This document shows, in pieces, positions 54,312-63,002 of a stretch of DNA of 64,000 nucleotides; positions within the stretch are counted from its first letter, which is position 1; each line of letters starts with the position of its first letter. The notes beneath the pieces are model-generated. The model was not told where the DNA came from. It was given only the letters and a program-made list of their open reading frames with translations, and did no database searches. A program made the position numbers and the translations under genes. The DNA comes from DAIPXZ01 sp036782995 (GTDB taxonomy: Bacteria > Bacillota > Clostridia > Saccharofermentanales > Saccharofermentanaceae), in the NCBI GenBank assembly GCA_036782995.1, contig DAIPXZ010000002.1, positions 1-64,000 of the forward strand. The letters run 5' to 3'.

Positions 54312-56762
54312 TCACATGCCTAGGTTCATATCCTTCTTCCATTTTCTCGCTTTATTCATTGCAAAGATTCCTTTGAAGAAATGACCATTTGCCATCAATA
54401 TGTAGGCATCCATTTCTTTGACCGTCATCATGGCTGGCGAGAGTATACACATTGCACGAAGCGGCATATCGTCAATCATGGATTCGAACATGCGCACTTG
54501 ATCTTCACGTCGGTCTTCTTTATACATCTTCTTTTGCTGACCACGCAGCTTAGAAAGCAACAATTTACCAATCAAACCGTCTTTCATGTCGGCAAGCGTG
54601 GCATTGCAATCAAAGCACCCCTTCTTTTGTACGACTGGTGCCGGAATCTTTTTACCATAAACGGCTTCAAATTGGGCCTCATCGAAAATCTTCGTTTGCG
54701 CATCCAATGCGTAATAGTGCGGAGCCTTTTCTTTGAAATCCGGGAGTTGGGCTTCCGGTATCGATGATTGAACGGTTACACTGGCTTTGAGGCGAATATC
54801 GCTTGAAGAAGCACCGACACGAATGGAATAGTTTCCTGATTCGACGTGCCAGTCCGAAATATTCGTGTTGTAATAGGCAAATGCACGCTTATCTAAAGTC
54901 ATCGTGACCTTGACAGTCTCTCCCTGATGAATAAAGACCTTCTTAAAAGCGCGAAGCTCTTGTTTCGGTCGGAAAACAGGCGATATCGGCGCAGATACAT
55001 AGAGCTCCACGATTTCTTTTCCGTCATAATCCCCTGTATTTGTCACATCAACAGAGACCGTCAGAACCTCGTCATCTTTCATCGATGTCTTATCGAGTTC
55101 AAGATTGGAATATTTGAAATTCGTGTACGAGAGTCCGTGACCAAACGGGAAAAGTACCTGTATCTTTGCTCGTTCGTAATAACGATATCCCACGAAAATG
55201 CTCTCACGGTATTGTACCTGACGTGTACCACCAAAGTTAAGATATGCCGGTGTATCCGAAAGCTTGACCGGGAATGTCTCAGCGAGCTTACCACATGGAA
55301 CCACCTTACCGTATAGCATATCGGCAATCGCGCCCGCACCTTCCTGACCCGGAAGATATGCCAAAAGAACGGATTTCACTTGGTCAATCCACGGCATCTC
55401 TACCGGAGCACCTACATATAGAACGACTACAACATTGCTGTTTACCTTCGTCACTTCGGAAATAAGCTTATTTTGCACCGGTGGGAGAGCCATATGCTCT
55501 CGGTCGAAGCCTTCTGATTCATATCGATCAGGAAGACCCGCGAAAATAACAACGCAGTCTTTGCCCTTCGCCGCGGATACTGCTCGATTAAATTGCTCCT
55601 CATCGAGGTCATCTGAGGTCAAAGAATAAGCAGGCTCATATACGAAGTTCGGGTTCGTTCCTGCAAAGCCCTCGTAAGCATGCATCAGATTCGTCGGCTC
55701 AATATGCGAGCTGCCCGAGCCTTGATAACGCGTTTCTTTTGCAAAGGCACCAAGAAGCGCCACACTACTGCCCGCTTGAATCGGTAATAGCTTATCATTT
55801 TTCAATAAAACCGCGGATTCTTCAAAGGCACGTCTCGCCAATGCCTGATGCGCCCGATACGGTGCGGACGTTGGCTTCGGCTTCGCCAATCCACGAAGAA
55901 TCATCGTCAGAATTCTGGTTACTGCCTGGTCAAGAATTGCCAAAGGTAATTTACCGGATTCAACCGCTTCTACGATTTCCACGTCATGTTGTCCGCGAGA
56001 GCTCGGCATTTCGAGCTCGAGTCCTGCGGCAAGAGCGTCCACACGATTGTTGATTGCCGCCCAATCTGTCATTACAAGACCTTTGAAACCCCACTCCTCA
56101 CGTAATACCTTCGTCAAAAGCCAGCGATTTTCGCAAGAGTAGGCTCCGTTAATAAGATTGTATGAGCACATTACGGTTCCGGGATTTCCCTTCTTCACTG
56201 CGCGCTCGAAGCCCGACAAATAGATTTCTCGAAGCGCACGTTCGTCAATAATCATGTCCGAAACAAAACGAGCTTTCTCCTGATTATTTGCCGCAAAATG
56301 CTTGATACATGCTGCAATGCCCTTCGACTCCATTCCCGCCACGAGCGAACCTGCCAATTCACCAGCAACAAGCGGGTCTTCCGAGACATATTCGAAATTA
56401 CGTCCGCAAAGCGGTGATCTCTTGATATTCATTGCCGGCCCCAAAAGAATGGAAACATCCTGATCAATCGCCTCTTCACCGAGTGCGACTCCAATTTCTT
56501 TCAAAAGCTCAGGATCAAATGAATTCGATGTCGTAACTGCAGGCGGAAAACATGTCGACTTGCGACTGCCACCAACACCCAGCTTTACGCCCTGCTCACT
56601 TTCTTGCTTGCGAAGTCCGTGCGGCCCGTCCGTCATCATAATACTGGGTAAATTTTGCAACGGAATCGGCTGTGTATTCCAAAAACCATAGCCTGAGCAA
56701 AGCGATGCTTTCTGCTTCAAGGTTAATTTTGCTAATATATCAGTCACCGATTTCGTTTCCAT
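54312..56762 (-). CDS. glycoside hydrolase family 3 beta-glucosidase
   Basis: A cytoplasmic (no signal peptide) beta-glucosidase-type enzyme of 816 residues. The N-terminal TIM barrel has MMTDGPHGLR and the nucleophile Asp233 in GLVMTDWAAINN. The alpha/beta sandwich carries GSGSSHIEP and the C-terminal fibronectin III-like domain is at about 630-700. An extra ~110-residue C-terminal tail (MYKEDRREDQ onward) is not typical. AGGAGG precedes ATG 56762. A longer reading upstream is not supported. Probably acts on imported plant-type glucosides. Confidence 0.93.
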   Translation of the reverse strand: METKSVTDILAKLTLKQKASLCSGYGFWNTQPIPLQNLPSIMMTDGPHGLRKQESEQGVKLGVGGSRKSTCFPPAVTTSNSFDPELLKEIGVALGEEAIDQDVSILLGPAMNIKRSPLCGRNFEYVSEDPLVAGELAGSLVAGMESKGIAACIKHFAANNQEKARFVSDMIIDERALREIYLSGFERAVKKGNPGTVMCSYNLINGAYSCENRWLLTKVLREEWGFKGLVMTDWAAINNRVDALAAGLELEMPSSRGQHDVEIVEAVESGKLPLAILDQAVTRILTMILRGLAKPKPTSAPYRAHQALARRAFEESAVLLKNDKLLPIQAGSSVALLGAFAKETRYQGSGSSHIEPTNLMHAYEGFAGTNPNFVYEPAYSLTSDDLDEEQFNRAVSAAKGKDCVVIFAGLPDRYESEGFDREHMALPPVQNKLISEVTKVNSNVVVVLYVGAPVEMPWIDQVKSVLLAYLPGQEGAGAIADMLYGKVVPCGKLAETFPVKLSDTPAYLNFGGTRQVQYRESIFVGYRYYERAKIQVLFPFGHGLSYTNFKYSNLELDKTSMKDDEVLTVSVDVTNTGDYDGKEIVELYVSAPISPVFRPKQELRAFKKVFIHQGETVKVTMTLDKRAFAYYNTNISDWHVESGNYSIRVGASSSDIRLKASVTVQSSIPEAQLPDFKEKAPHYYALDAQTKIFDEAQFEAVYGKKIPAPVVQKKGCFDCNATLADMKDGLIGKLLLSKLRGQQKKMYKEDRREDQVRMFESMIDDMPLRAMCILSPAMMTVKEMDAYILMANGHFFKGIFAMNKARKWKKDMNLGM

Positions 56763-56793
56763 AAAACCCTCCTGAGATGAAAATACTATGTTC

Positions 56794-56821
56794 ATTATAA
56801 AGGAAAAAAGAAACATAACAA
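56794..56821 (-). promoter_or_regulatory. promoter of the GH3 gene
   Basis: TTGTTA (-35, 56821-56816), a 16-base spacer, TATAAT (-10, 56799-56794) on the minus strand, ~30 bases upstream of the start. Confidence 0.65.
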
Positions 56822-56888
56822 CACAGTATGCCAAACAATCATTGAGCAAATCACAATAGAAGTGGATATGTATCGATACGACTTTATG

Positions 56889-56933
56889 AAAAAATGGAGC
56901 TACGAATCGCAATAAATTCGTAGCTTCCATTTT
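56889..56933 (-). terminator. terminator of the XRE-membrane protein pair
   Basis: The AAAATGGA-GCTACGAAT arm pairs with ATTCGTAGC-T-TCCATTTT (one bulged base). On the minus strand the stem ends in TTTTTT. It lies ~40 bases after the membrane-protein stop. Confidence 0.85.
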
Positions 56934-56972
56934 GACACTAATTATTCAAACAATACTGTTTGATAACGTGTA

Positions 56973-57461
56973 TTATTCCTCAGTATCGATTTCACTTTCA
57001 ACTGCTCTTAGATATTTGTTCTTAAAGAATATGTTAATCACACTTTCAATGAACATTGCTGAAACAAGAGCTGCAAATACAGGTGCGCTAAAGTATCCCG
57101 AAATCACTGCAGCAACCAAAATAACAACTTTGGAAACAGTAGTACTATCCTTCCCTGCTTTCTGCACTGCAAGAATCTTACGCTCGTCATGTTCTTCATT
57201 GTATATCCGCTTACATAATGTATCGTCCTTTAGTGCCTTATGGTATTTTGCCAGGTTGATTGCTGCGAAAACGTCTATTGTTACTAACAATCCAACCTGA
57301 AAGCCGTTCAAATAATTGACGATATCTTCATTAGTATGCTGCATTGGTAATACGCCACTTATTACGATACCCAGTAGAATCGTACAAAAACCAATTAGTG
57401 TTACCAGTACGTATGACTTCTTCTTCAGTTCTTTTCTCATATTAACTAATTTCTTTTCCAT
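56973..57461 (-). CDS. four-helix membrane protein of unknown function paired with an XRE regulator
   Basis: A 162-residue protein with four predicted membrane segments (SYVLVTLIGFCTILLGIVI, VGLLVTIDVFAAINLA, VSKVVILVAAVISGYF, VFAALVSAMFIESVINIFF). A charged cytoplasmic loop lies between helices 2 and 3 (KRIYNEEHDERKI). I do not recognise a functional family. It starts 13 bases after the XRE gene at ATG 57461, following GAGGAG. XRE plus small membrane protein pairs are common in Firmicutes, and the regulator probably controls this gene. Confidence 0.82.
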   Translation of the reverse strand: MEKKLVNMRKELKKKSYVLVTLIGFCTILLGIVISGVLPMQHTNEDIVNYLNGFQVGLLVTIDVFAAINLAKYHKALKDDTLCKRIYNEEHDERKILAVQKAGKDSTTVSKVVILVAAVISGYFSAPVFAALVSAMFIESVINIFFKNKYLRAVESEIDTEE

Positions 57462-57474
57462 AATTACTCTCCTC

Positions 57475-57684
57475 TTATTCTTCGTCTTCAATATCACTAA
57501 AATCAAATACTTCTTCAATGGACAACTTGAAATAATGTGCAATTTTGTATGCTAGTACAAGCGAGGCGGTATATTTCCCGACTTCGATGGATGTTATTGT
57601 CTGCCTAGTCGTTCCAACTGCATCCGCAAGCTCAGTCTGTGAAAGCTTATTCGCCTTTCTTAATTCCTTAATCTTTGTATACAC
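57475..57684 (-). CDS. XRE-family HTH transcriptional regulator
   Basis: A 69-residue single-domain Cro/cI-type regulator (KELRKANKLSQTELADAVGT, then RQTITSIEVGKYTASL). The start is GTG 57684, five bases after AGGAGGTG; the longer reading to 57729 runs over its own binding site. A strong promoter with repeated TGCAAA motifs lies upstream, so it may regulate itself. Confidence 0.9.
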   Translation of the reverse strand: MYTKIKELRKANKLSQTELADAVGTTRQTITSIEVGKYTASLVLAYKIAHYFKLSIEEVFDFSDIEDEE

Positions 57685-57746
57685 GGATTCACCTCCTGTT
57701 AGTTTTTGAAACGTTTCAATATTTGCCAAGTGCGCTTTGCATGTTT

Positions 57747-57775
57747 AGAATAGTACACTTTGCATTTTGTGTCAA
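57747..57775 (-). promoter_or_regulatory. strong promoter of the XRE gene
   Basis: Consensus TTGACA (-35, 57775-57770), exactly 17 bases, TATTCT (-10, 57752-57747). Several TGCAAA/TTTGCA half-sites occur within and around it (57734-57812). Confidence 0.75.
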
Positions 57776-57823
57776 GTGCATTTTGCAAAATTTGCAAAGT
57801 TTATTTTGCAAACACCATTTGAA

Positions 57824-57863
57824 CGAAAAAACTGCGTAGTAGATGAGTTCTACCACGCAGTTT
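57824..57863 (-). terminator. terminator of the flavodoxin gene
   Basis: AAACTGCGT-A-GTAGA pairs with TCTAC-C-ACGCAGTTT around a short loop (one A-C mismatch). On the minus strand it runs into TTTTTTCGTT. It lies ~95 bases after the flavodoxin stop. Confidence 0.82.
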
Positions 57864-57957
57864 ATGTGTGCCTATTGCGCTATTTATTACTGAAACAAAT
57901 CATCAGCTGCCAATAAATGACTTGTTGAGCATTATCTCTTTCATATCATCCGTCCAC

Positions 57958-58404
57958 CTATTTTGCAATTCTGCACAAAAAGTCACCGGCTTCTTTTAAG
58001 TCCTTTTCTGTCGGACAGTCTTTGTTGAGACCGCCAATAAGGCGAAGCAAAAAAAACTTATTCAGTCCCAAGCAAGAAAAATCTCCAGCTACCGTTTTGT
58101 TTTTCGCCTCAAGACTGGTAATCAATAATTGATTGTAGTGTGTATCATCGCCACCACTGGTAGAGAAAACAAATGTATTAGCCGACTCGTCATCGAGGCT
58201 GTTCACCAATTTCACAATGCGCTTATCGAAGCCTCCAGCATAAATGCCGCTGCCAAAGCCCACAAGGTCAAAATCATGAAGGTCATAGCTCTTAGCTCCT
58301 TTAGTATCGGTAACAATCGTACCGGGTAGTGCCGCTGCCATGGCCTCGGCCACCTTGCGTGTACTCCCGCAGTGCTTGGACTCTACAATAATCAGTGTTT
58401 TCAT
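57958..58404 (-). CDS. flavodoxin-family protein
   Basis: A 148-residue flavodoxin-like protein with the FMN phosphate-loop segment ESKHCGSTRKVAEAMA, then GFGSGIYAGGFD and STSGG. It is an electron carrier or flavin-dependent quinone-reductase-like protein; partner unknown. ATG 58404 (MKTLIIVE) follows AAGGAG. Confidence 0.88.
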   Translation of the reverse strand: MKTLIIVESKHCGSTRKVAEAMAAALPGTIVTDTKGAKSYDLHDFDLVGFGSGIYAGGFDKRIVKLVNSLDDESANTFVFSTSGGDDTHYNQLLITSLEAKNKTVAGDFSCLGLNKFFLLRLIGGLNKDCPTEKDLKEAGDFLCRIAK

Positions 58405-58505
58405 TTTTTCTCCTTTTACAGCGATTCGGCTGGGCAAGCGTTTATATGATTCTTAATATAAACACAACTTACACCAGTTTGCATTACTTTTCAAACATGC
58501 ATTGG

Positions 58506-58534
58506 TTGTACTTTGGAAGCTTGATGAGTACAAT
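58506..58534 (+). promoter_or_regulatory. promoter of the polyprenol-kinase-like gene
   Basis: TTGTAC (-35, 58506-58511), exactly 17 bases, TACAAT (-10, 58529-58534), ~65 bases before the start. Confidence 0.6.
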
Positions 58535-58599
58535 TTAAGTAAGCAATGACATATTAGCAATCGAGCATATTGTTTCATCATGACAGCGGAGAAAAAACA

Positions 58600-59310
58600 G
58601 TGGAAATTCTATTCAGTGCAAGATATGTCCTTCTATATTTTATTATCATGGCGAGCGTGGCACTACTATGCCGATGCCTCATCCGTATCCCGGATGAGAT
58701 TTTTCGCAAGGTCTTGCATTGTATTCTTCTTTTCTCTCTGTTGGTGTTCATCTTTGCCTTTACGGCTTGGTGGGCTTCGGCAATAACTGCCATCGCTTTT
58801 GAAATCGTCGTATATCCGATTCTATCCTTTTTGGAGCGAAAAAAATCCTATTCCAGTATGACAACGGAACGAAAAAAAGGCGAGCTGAAAGCAAGCCTGC
58901 TATATGTGTTTACTATGTTTGCCGTAACAATTGCTATCTGCTGGGGTTGGCTAGGAGATAAGTATCTGGTGCTGGCAAGCGTTTATGCATGGGGCTTCGG
59001 GGACGCAGGCGCCGCCTTGATCGGCAAACGCTTTGGTAAGCATAAATTCAGACTGAAATACGTAGACCAACATAAAAGCATTGAGGGCAGTACTGCGATG
59101 TTTGTGCTCTCCCTCGCCTCTGTTTGCATTATCATGACCATCCGCGGCGGATTAAGCATCGTTCCTGTTATTGTAATTTCACTTGCAACGGCATTCGCCG
59201 CCACCGTAGCAGAACTGTATTCCAGTGGCGGTATGGATACCGTCATTTGCCCGGTATCTGCAATGGTGGTGCTTTTACCGCTGGTATACGCGTTTGGAGG
59301 GCTGTCATAA
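58600..59310 (+). CDS. CTP-dependent polyprenol/diacylglycerol kinase-like membrane protein
   Basis: A polytopic membrane protein of the CTP_transf_1/DGK1-SEC59-phytol kinase group. The catalytic part reads WGFGDAGAALIGKRFGKHKF then DQHKSIEGSTAMF, matching the G-D-x-A-x-x-G and K-S-x-E-G-S motifs of the group. Seven or so membrane segments. The start is taken as GTG 58600, eight bases after GGAG; the longer frame from 58570 precedes the site. The lipid-alcohol substrate is unknown. The following gene overlaps or nearly abuts it. Confidence 0.8.
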   Translation: MEILFSARYVLLYFIIMASVALLCRCLIRIPDEIFRKVLHCILLFSLLVFIFAFTAWWASAITAIAFEIVVYPILSFLERKKSYSSMTTERKKGELKASLLYVFTMFAVTIAICWGWLGDKYLVLASVYAWGFGDAGAALIGKRFGKHKFRLKYVDQHKSIEGSTAMFVLSLASVCIIMTIRGGLSIVPVIVISLATAFAATVAELYSSGGMDTVICPVSAMVVLLPLVYAFGGLS

Positions 59311-59336
59311 GCACAGTAAAATCAGGAAAGCGCACA

Positions 59337-59933
59337 TTGCTATGGTCGGTCATCATGAGTGCCCCCGGACCGCTCATTGTGGGGCTCGGATTACTTGTGG
59401 GACGAAGCTCTACACAGACTGCCGATTTTGTTCGACGGAGTGCGGAGTTATTAGCTATTATCATGGCGTTTGTCATTTATTTGGTCACAACGAAGGACGG
59501 CGCGTGCGATGAGGCGCGAAAAGCGAGGCTGGAAAAGCTCTCCAATATCTTTGTCGGTGTGATGATGTGCCTAGGCGGTGTAGCGATGCTCATTCTGGCG
59601 TTTGGGTCGGACAATTCGGACACGGGAAATGTGATACCGGGTCTCGTCGTCGCACTGATGGGGCTTATAGCAAATACCATCTTTTGGCGACGATATACGC
59701 GACTCAATCGCGAGGAACCAAATGCCATTTTAGCAGTACAAGCACGCCTCTACCGAGCGAAAAGTCTGGTTGACGGCTGTGTCACTGTGGCGCTGATGTC
59801 AGTGGTGTTTGCACCCGGAACGACGTTTTCATACTATCTGGATCGGATTGGTTCCGTGATTGTGGCAGTCTATCTCATCTGGTGCGGTGCACAGACAATC
59901 CGTGAGCGTTTGGTACGCGGTGATAAGACATAG
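59337..59933 (+). CDS. cation-efflux-like (CDF fold) membrane protein with altered metal-site residues
   Basis: A polytopic membrane protein of about 198 residues, resembling the transmembrane part of CDF cation transporters (end segment LDRIGSVIVAVYLIWCGAQTIRERL). The HxxxD metal pairs of helices 2 and 5 are not present: the aligned positions are RxxxE and YxxxK (RRSAEL, RLYRAKS). So metal transport is uncertain. The start is unclear. TTG 59337 has a weak AGGAAA upstream. ATG 59355 has no site. The GGAGGG at ~59297 points to no standard start codon. Confidence 0.65.
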   Translation: MLWSVIMSAPGPLIVGLGLLVGRSSTQTADFVRRSAELLAIIMAFVIYLVTTKDGACDEARKARLEKLSNIFVGVMMCLGGVAMLILAFGSDNSDTGNVIPGLVVALMGLIANTIFWRRYTRLNREEPNAILAVQARLYRAKSLVDGCVTVALMSVVFAPGTTFSYYLDRIGSVIVAVYLIWCGAQTIRERLVRGDKT

Positions 59934-59966
59934 GTGTTTACTGCGATGGACTCTCGAAGCCTTGGT

Positions 59967-60524
59967 TTACCTGATGAATATACTCTTACAGTCACGCTCC
60001 AGTTCCTTGGATTGAATCGTAAGTATCAATTCTTCCAGCGTGGAAGCAAAAGCCACTACACATAGAATTACACTTGTAGCAATTAATCCAAACAAAACAT
60101 ACATAACAGGCGCCATAAATAAAAGTACACCCGTTATCTTATTGGCATACGTGTGTAGTGACGCAAAAGTATGAAATTTGAAAAAGCCGATTCCATAATT
60201 GATAAGGCGCAAAAGTGCAATGAGCAAAATCAAACACCACAGCCATATCGGAAAAACAAAATTCCTTACTGCAACTATTGCAATCGCTATTGCAAAAACA
60301 AAATCAGCTACACTATCAAGCTTTGCACCGAATACGCTCTCTTGATGCATCTTTCGTGCAACGATTCCATCAATAATATCCGTTATTCCCCCGCAAAAGT
60401 AGAAAACCCAGAAGCATACAGAAAACGGAGCGAAAAAGAGCATCGCTACGGCAAAAGGTATGCGCAAAAAGGTTATGATGTTTGCTACATTATTTTTGAA
60501 GAATGCTTTTACTTCGACTATCAT
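59967..60524 (-). CDS. CDP-alcohol phosphatidyltransferase
   Basis: A membrane enzyme of phospholipid synthesis. The catalytic motif DGxxARx8GxxxDxxxD is complete (DGIVARKMHQESVFGAKLD, then SVAD), with ~six hydrophobic segments. At 185 residues it is like PgsA, but the head-group substrate cannot be assigned. GAGG precedes the ATG by about 12 bases. Confidence 0.88.
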   Translation of the reverse strand: MIVEVKAFFKNNVANIITFLRIPFAVAMLFFAPFSVCFWVFYFCGGITDIIDGIVARKMHQESVFGAKLDSVADFVFAIAIAIVAVRNFVFPIWLWCLILLIALLRLINYGIGFFKFHTFASLHTYANKITGVLLFMAPVMYVLFGLIATSVILCVVAFASTLEELILTIQSKELERDCKSIFIR

Positions 60525-60599
60525 TACACTGAAATGCCTCCGCTCCCTCGACGATTCGGATTGCGAATATCCTTCTACCCATCTATATACAGTGTGGCG

Positions 60600-61355
60600 T
60601 TAGCTTATTTGACTCTGCACCAGCTTAATGAATTTCTTGTCGTTCAGTTCCTCGTTTGTAAGGTACTCTCCATTAAAGAATAACGCGTAGGTGGTTATAG
60701 GGGTCGGAGCATTTTGCGCTTCTTTCATGCTTGTGAGACGAATTGCTTTGAATGCTATCCCATTTTCTTTCGCGGTTTCTTCTAAAATCGGGACATATTT
60801 TGCATTGAAGGGGCATTGATATGTGTAATACAGAACATACCCGGATTCATCAATATGAGGATGCTTCGCACAGTCCTTGAATTTCGGCTCCCCTGCATCT
60901 TTACTAAACATCAGATACCATAATTGAATACCATTATCGGCTTCATCCGATATGGAAAAGCCCTTGTGCGCAAGAAATTTGGGATCAGCTAAAAACGGTT
61001 TTTTCTTGGCAGAGGACAGTATACAAAGACCTTTTTTGCCTTTTGCCTTGCTGTCTGCAATACACTGGGACAGTAAATCATCAGAATACCCATGTCCTTT
61101 AAACGAGCCGGAAACCCAAAGACAATTTATGACCATATATCCGTCTGCGATAACAGGAATCCATGCATATTCAGCAGGAATATACTCAATAAAACACTTG
61201 CCGCGTTCCATACTTTTCAGAAAAACAAGACCTTCATCCAAGCGTTCCCGAAGCCAGTCTTTCTTTGAGGATACCTGAACATCTTTGTTGTTGCTAATGG
61301 CACAGCAGATGTGTTCTTTGTCGAGATTTTCCTTTGTGATACTGATGTACTCCAT
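60600..61355 (-). CDS. YoaP-like GNAT-family N-acetyltransferase
   Basis: A 251-residue two-part protein. An N-terminal GNAT fold (about 1-150, with LWVSGSFKGHGYSDDLLSQC as the acetyl-CoA loop) is followed by a YoaP-type C-terminal domain (about 160-251, with YYTYQCPFNAKYVP). The substrate is unknown. The start ATG 61355 follows GGAGG by ten bases; a reading from 61418 overlaps the site. It is divergent from the small gene at 61610. Confidence 0.82.
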   Translation of the reverse strand: MEYISITKENLDKEHICCAISNNKDVQVSSKKDWLRERLDEGLVFLKSMERGKCFIEYIPAEYAWIPVIADGYMVINCLWVSGSFKGHGYSDDLLSQCIADSKAKGKKGLCILSSAKKKPFLADPKFLAHKGFSISDEADNGIQLWYLMFSKDAGEPKFKDCAKHPHIDESGYVLYYTYQCPFNAKYVPILEETAKENGIAFKAIRLTSMKEAQNAPTPITTYALFFNGEYLTNEELNDKKFIKLVQSQIS

Positions 61356-61609
61356 ATCAATGCTACCTCCGACATACGTGATTGCGTGCATATTGCTTTG
61401 CCATATTTCGCACCGCATTTACTAAATAGTACATTTCGGCTTATTGAATCGTCAAGTGAAGTAACCACATCGCGTTTCGCAAGAAAAAGAACCTACATTT
61501 TCGATAACCATCCCCTACTGAAATCAATAAAGCTGAATTTCTAGAGGAAATAAAAGAAAATTTGTGGTAATTTATTGGTGGATGCAAAATCGTAAAGGAA
61601 GGAAAGAAA

Positions 61610-62017
61610 ATGTATTATTCAAAATGCTGCGAAGTGTCCTATGATGAAGTCAATAACGTTGTTTTTGTGAAATGGAAACAGTTTTGTTGCGGAGAAGCGT
61701 ATCGAATGCCGCTAGAAGAAGCCATACGAATCATGTCTGAAAATGACGATTGTCATTATGTGGCAGACACGAGAGATGGCTTTGAAGATGAAGCTGAAGA
61801 CACAAAATGGGTTACTGATGTGTTTTCCAAACGAGCTTATCAGGTTGGATGTAGGTATATTTTCTTTATCATTGATGCGAATAACACATTAAAAGAGGAG
61901 CTGGAAGGCCAGACGACTGAATTAAGTAAGCTTTTTACTGTAAAAGCATTCTATAGCATGGATGAAATTGCCGAATATCTGAAATCGGAAAGAGCAAAGA
62001 ATGCCACGAAGCAATGA
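61610..62017 (+). CDS. small SpoIIAA/STAS-like protein of unknown function
   Basis: A 135-residue soluble protein. The alternating pattern NNVVFVKWKQFCCGEAYRMPLEEAI, then WVTDVFSKRAYQVGCRYIFFI resembles SpoIIAA-like STAS proteins, but I recognise no function. Cys pairs at residues 6-7 and 26-27 are notable (CC twice). GGAAGG precedes the ATG. No neighbours suggest a pathway. Confidence 0.7.
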   Translation: MYYSKCCEVSYDEVNNVVFVKWKQFCCGEAYRMPLEEAIRIMSENDDCHYVADTRDGFEDEAEDTKWVTDVFSKRAYQVGCRYIFFIIDANNTLKEELEGQTTELSKLFTVKAFYSMDEIAEYLKSERAKNATKQ

Positions 62018-62048
62018 GGATTTTGAAATAAAGATACAAACGCCCAAC

Positions 62049-62091
62049 AAAAAAACAGGAGGACTTGGAAAAATATTCCAGTCCTCCTGTT
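62049..62091. terminator. bidirectional terminator before metF
   Basis: AACAGGAGGAC-T-TGGAA pairs with TTCCA-GTCCTCCTGTT (one bulge), loop AAATA. The minus strand continues with TTTTTTTGTTG, so it ends metE-metF. On the plus strand it may serve the small gene at 61610. Confidence 0.85.
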
Positions 62092-62103
62092 CATTGTTTA
62101 GAA

Positions 62104-62985
62104 TTAGATAATATTCTGTATCCCCTCGCAGATTTTTCGAGCAACAACCGGATTATTCATGGTATATAAATGAATTCCGTCAATATCGCTGGTACACAAA
62201 TCAATAATCTGGCTTAAGGCATAAGACATTCCCGCATCAAAAAGAGCCTCTTTGTCATCTTCGTACTTCAGTATGATTTTCTGAAAGCGCGTCGGAAAAG
62301 ATGCACCGCACATCGTAACCATTCTCTTAATCTGTGCAGCGTTAATCACAGGCATAATCCCCGGAATGATTGGCGCATTGATTTCGGCAATCTTACAATC
62401 CTCGTGGAATTGGTAAAATCTGTCATTGTCAAAAAACAACTGCGACAGCATCACTTCCGCTCCGGCATTCTCTTTCACCTTTAAGTACTTGATTTCATTC
62501 ACTCTACCTACCGATTCCGGGTGCAAATCAGGATAGCAAGCGCCTAAAAAGCAAAAGTCCCATTTTGATTTCATATAGGTAATCAGATCAGAGGCGTGTT
62601 TGAAATCGTCTTTTTCCTGTATATCCGGCCGTCTGTCGCCGCGAAGGGCAAGAATGTTTTCTATGCCCTCGTCGTTCAGGACTCTAGCAAACTCGTCAAT
62701 TTCTGATTTTCCGTAGTGTAGACAGGTCAAGTGAACCACTGGTTCAATATTGTATTTACGTTTGATTTTCTTGGCGAGTTCTATGGTGCGGTTGCAGTTA
62801 GAACTGCCTCCCGCACCAAAAGTCACACTAATAAAGTCAGGCTTCAACTCGCATAAAACGTCCAGTGTTTCATCAATATTTTCTAGTTCACTGTCTTTTT
62901 TCGGCGGAAATATCTCAAATGACAGACTTTTTTTCTTGGAGCGCTCTCCATCTGAACCCTTCTGGTAAATTTCAGAAATCTTCAT
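62104..62985 (-). CDS. metF: 5,10-methylenetetrahydrofolate reductase
   Basis: MetF makes 5-methyl-THF, the methyl donor for methionine synthesis. Residues show the family core: SFEIFPPKKDSE at the N-terminus, SVTFGAGGSS, ILALRGDRRPD and GIMPVINAAQIKRM. At 293 residues it is normal. It lies 17 bases after metE, with which it forms a methionine-synthesis operon. Confidence 0.95.
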   Translation of the reverse strand: MKISEIYQKGSDGERSKKKSLSFEIFPPKKDSELENIDETLDVLCELKPDFISVTFGAGGSSNCNRTIELAKKIKRKYNIEPVVHLTCLHYGKSEIDEFARVLNDEGIENILALRGDRRPDIQEKDDFKHASDLITYMKSKWDFCFLGACYPDLHPESVGRVNEIKYLKVKENAGAEVMLSQLFFDNDRFYQFHEDCKIAEINAPIIPGIMPVINAAQIKRMVTMCGASFPTRFQKIILKYEDDKEALFDAGMSYALSQIIDLCTSDIDGIHLYTMNNPVVARKICEGIQNII

Positions 62986-63002
62986 CTATCAATCCAGCTT
63001 TC

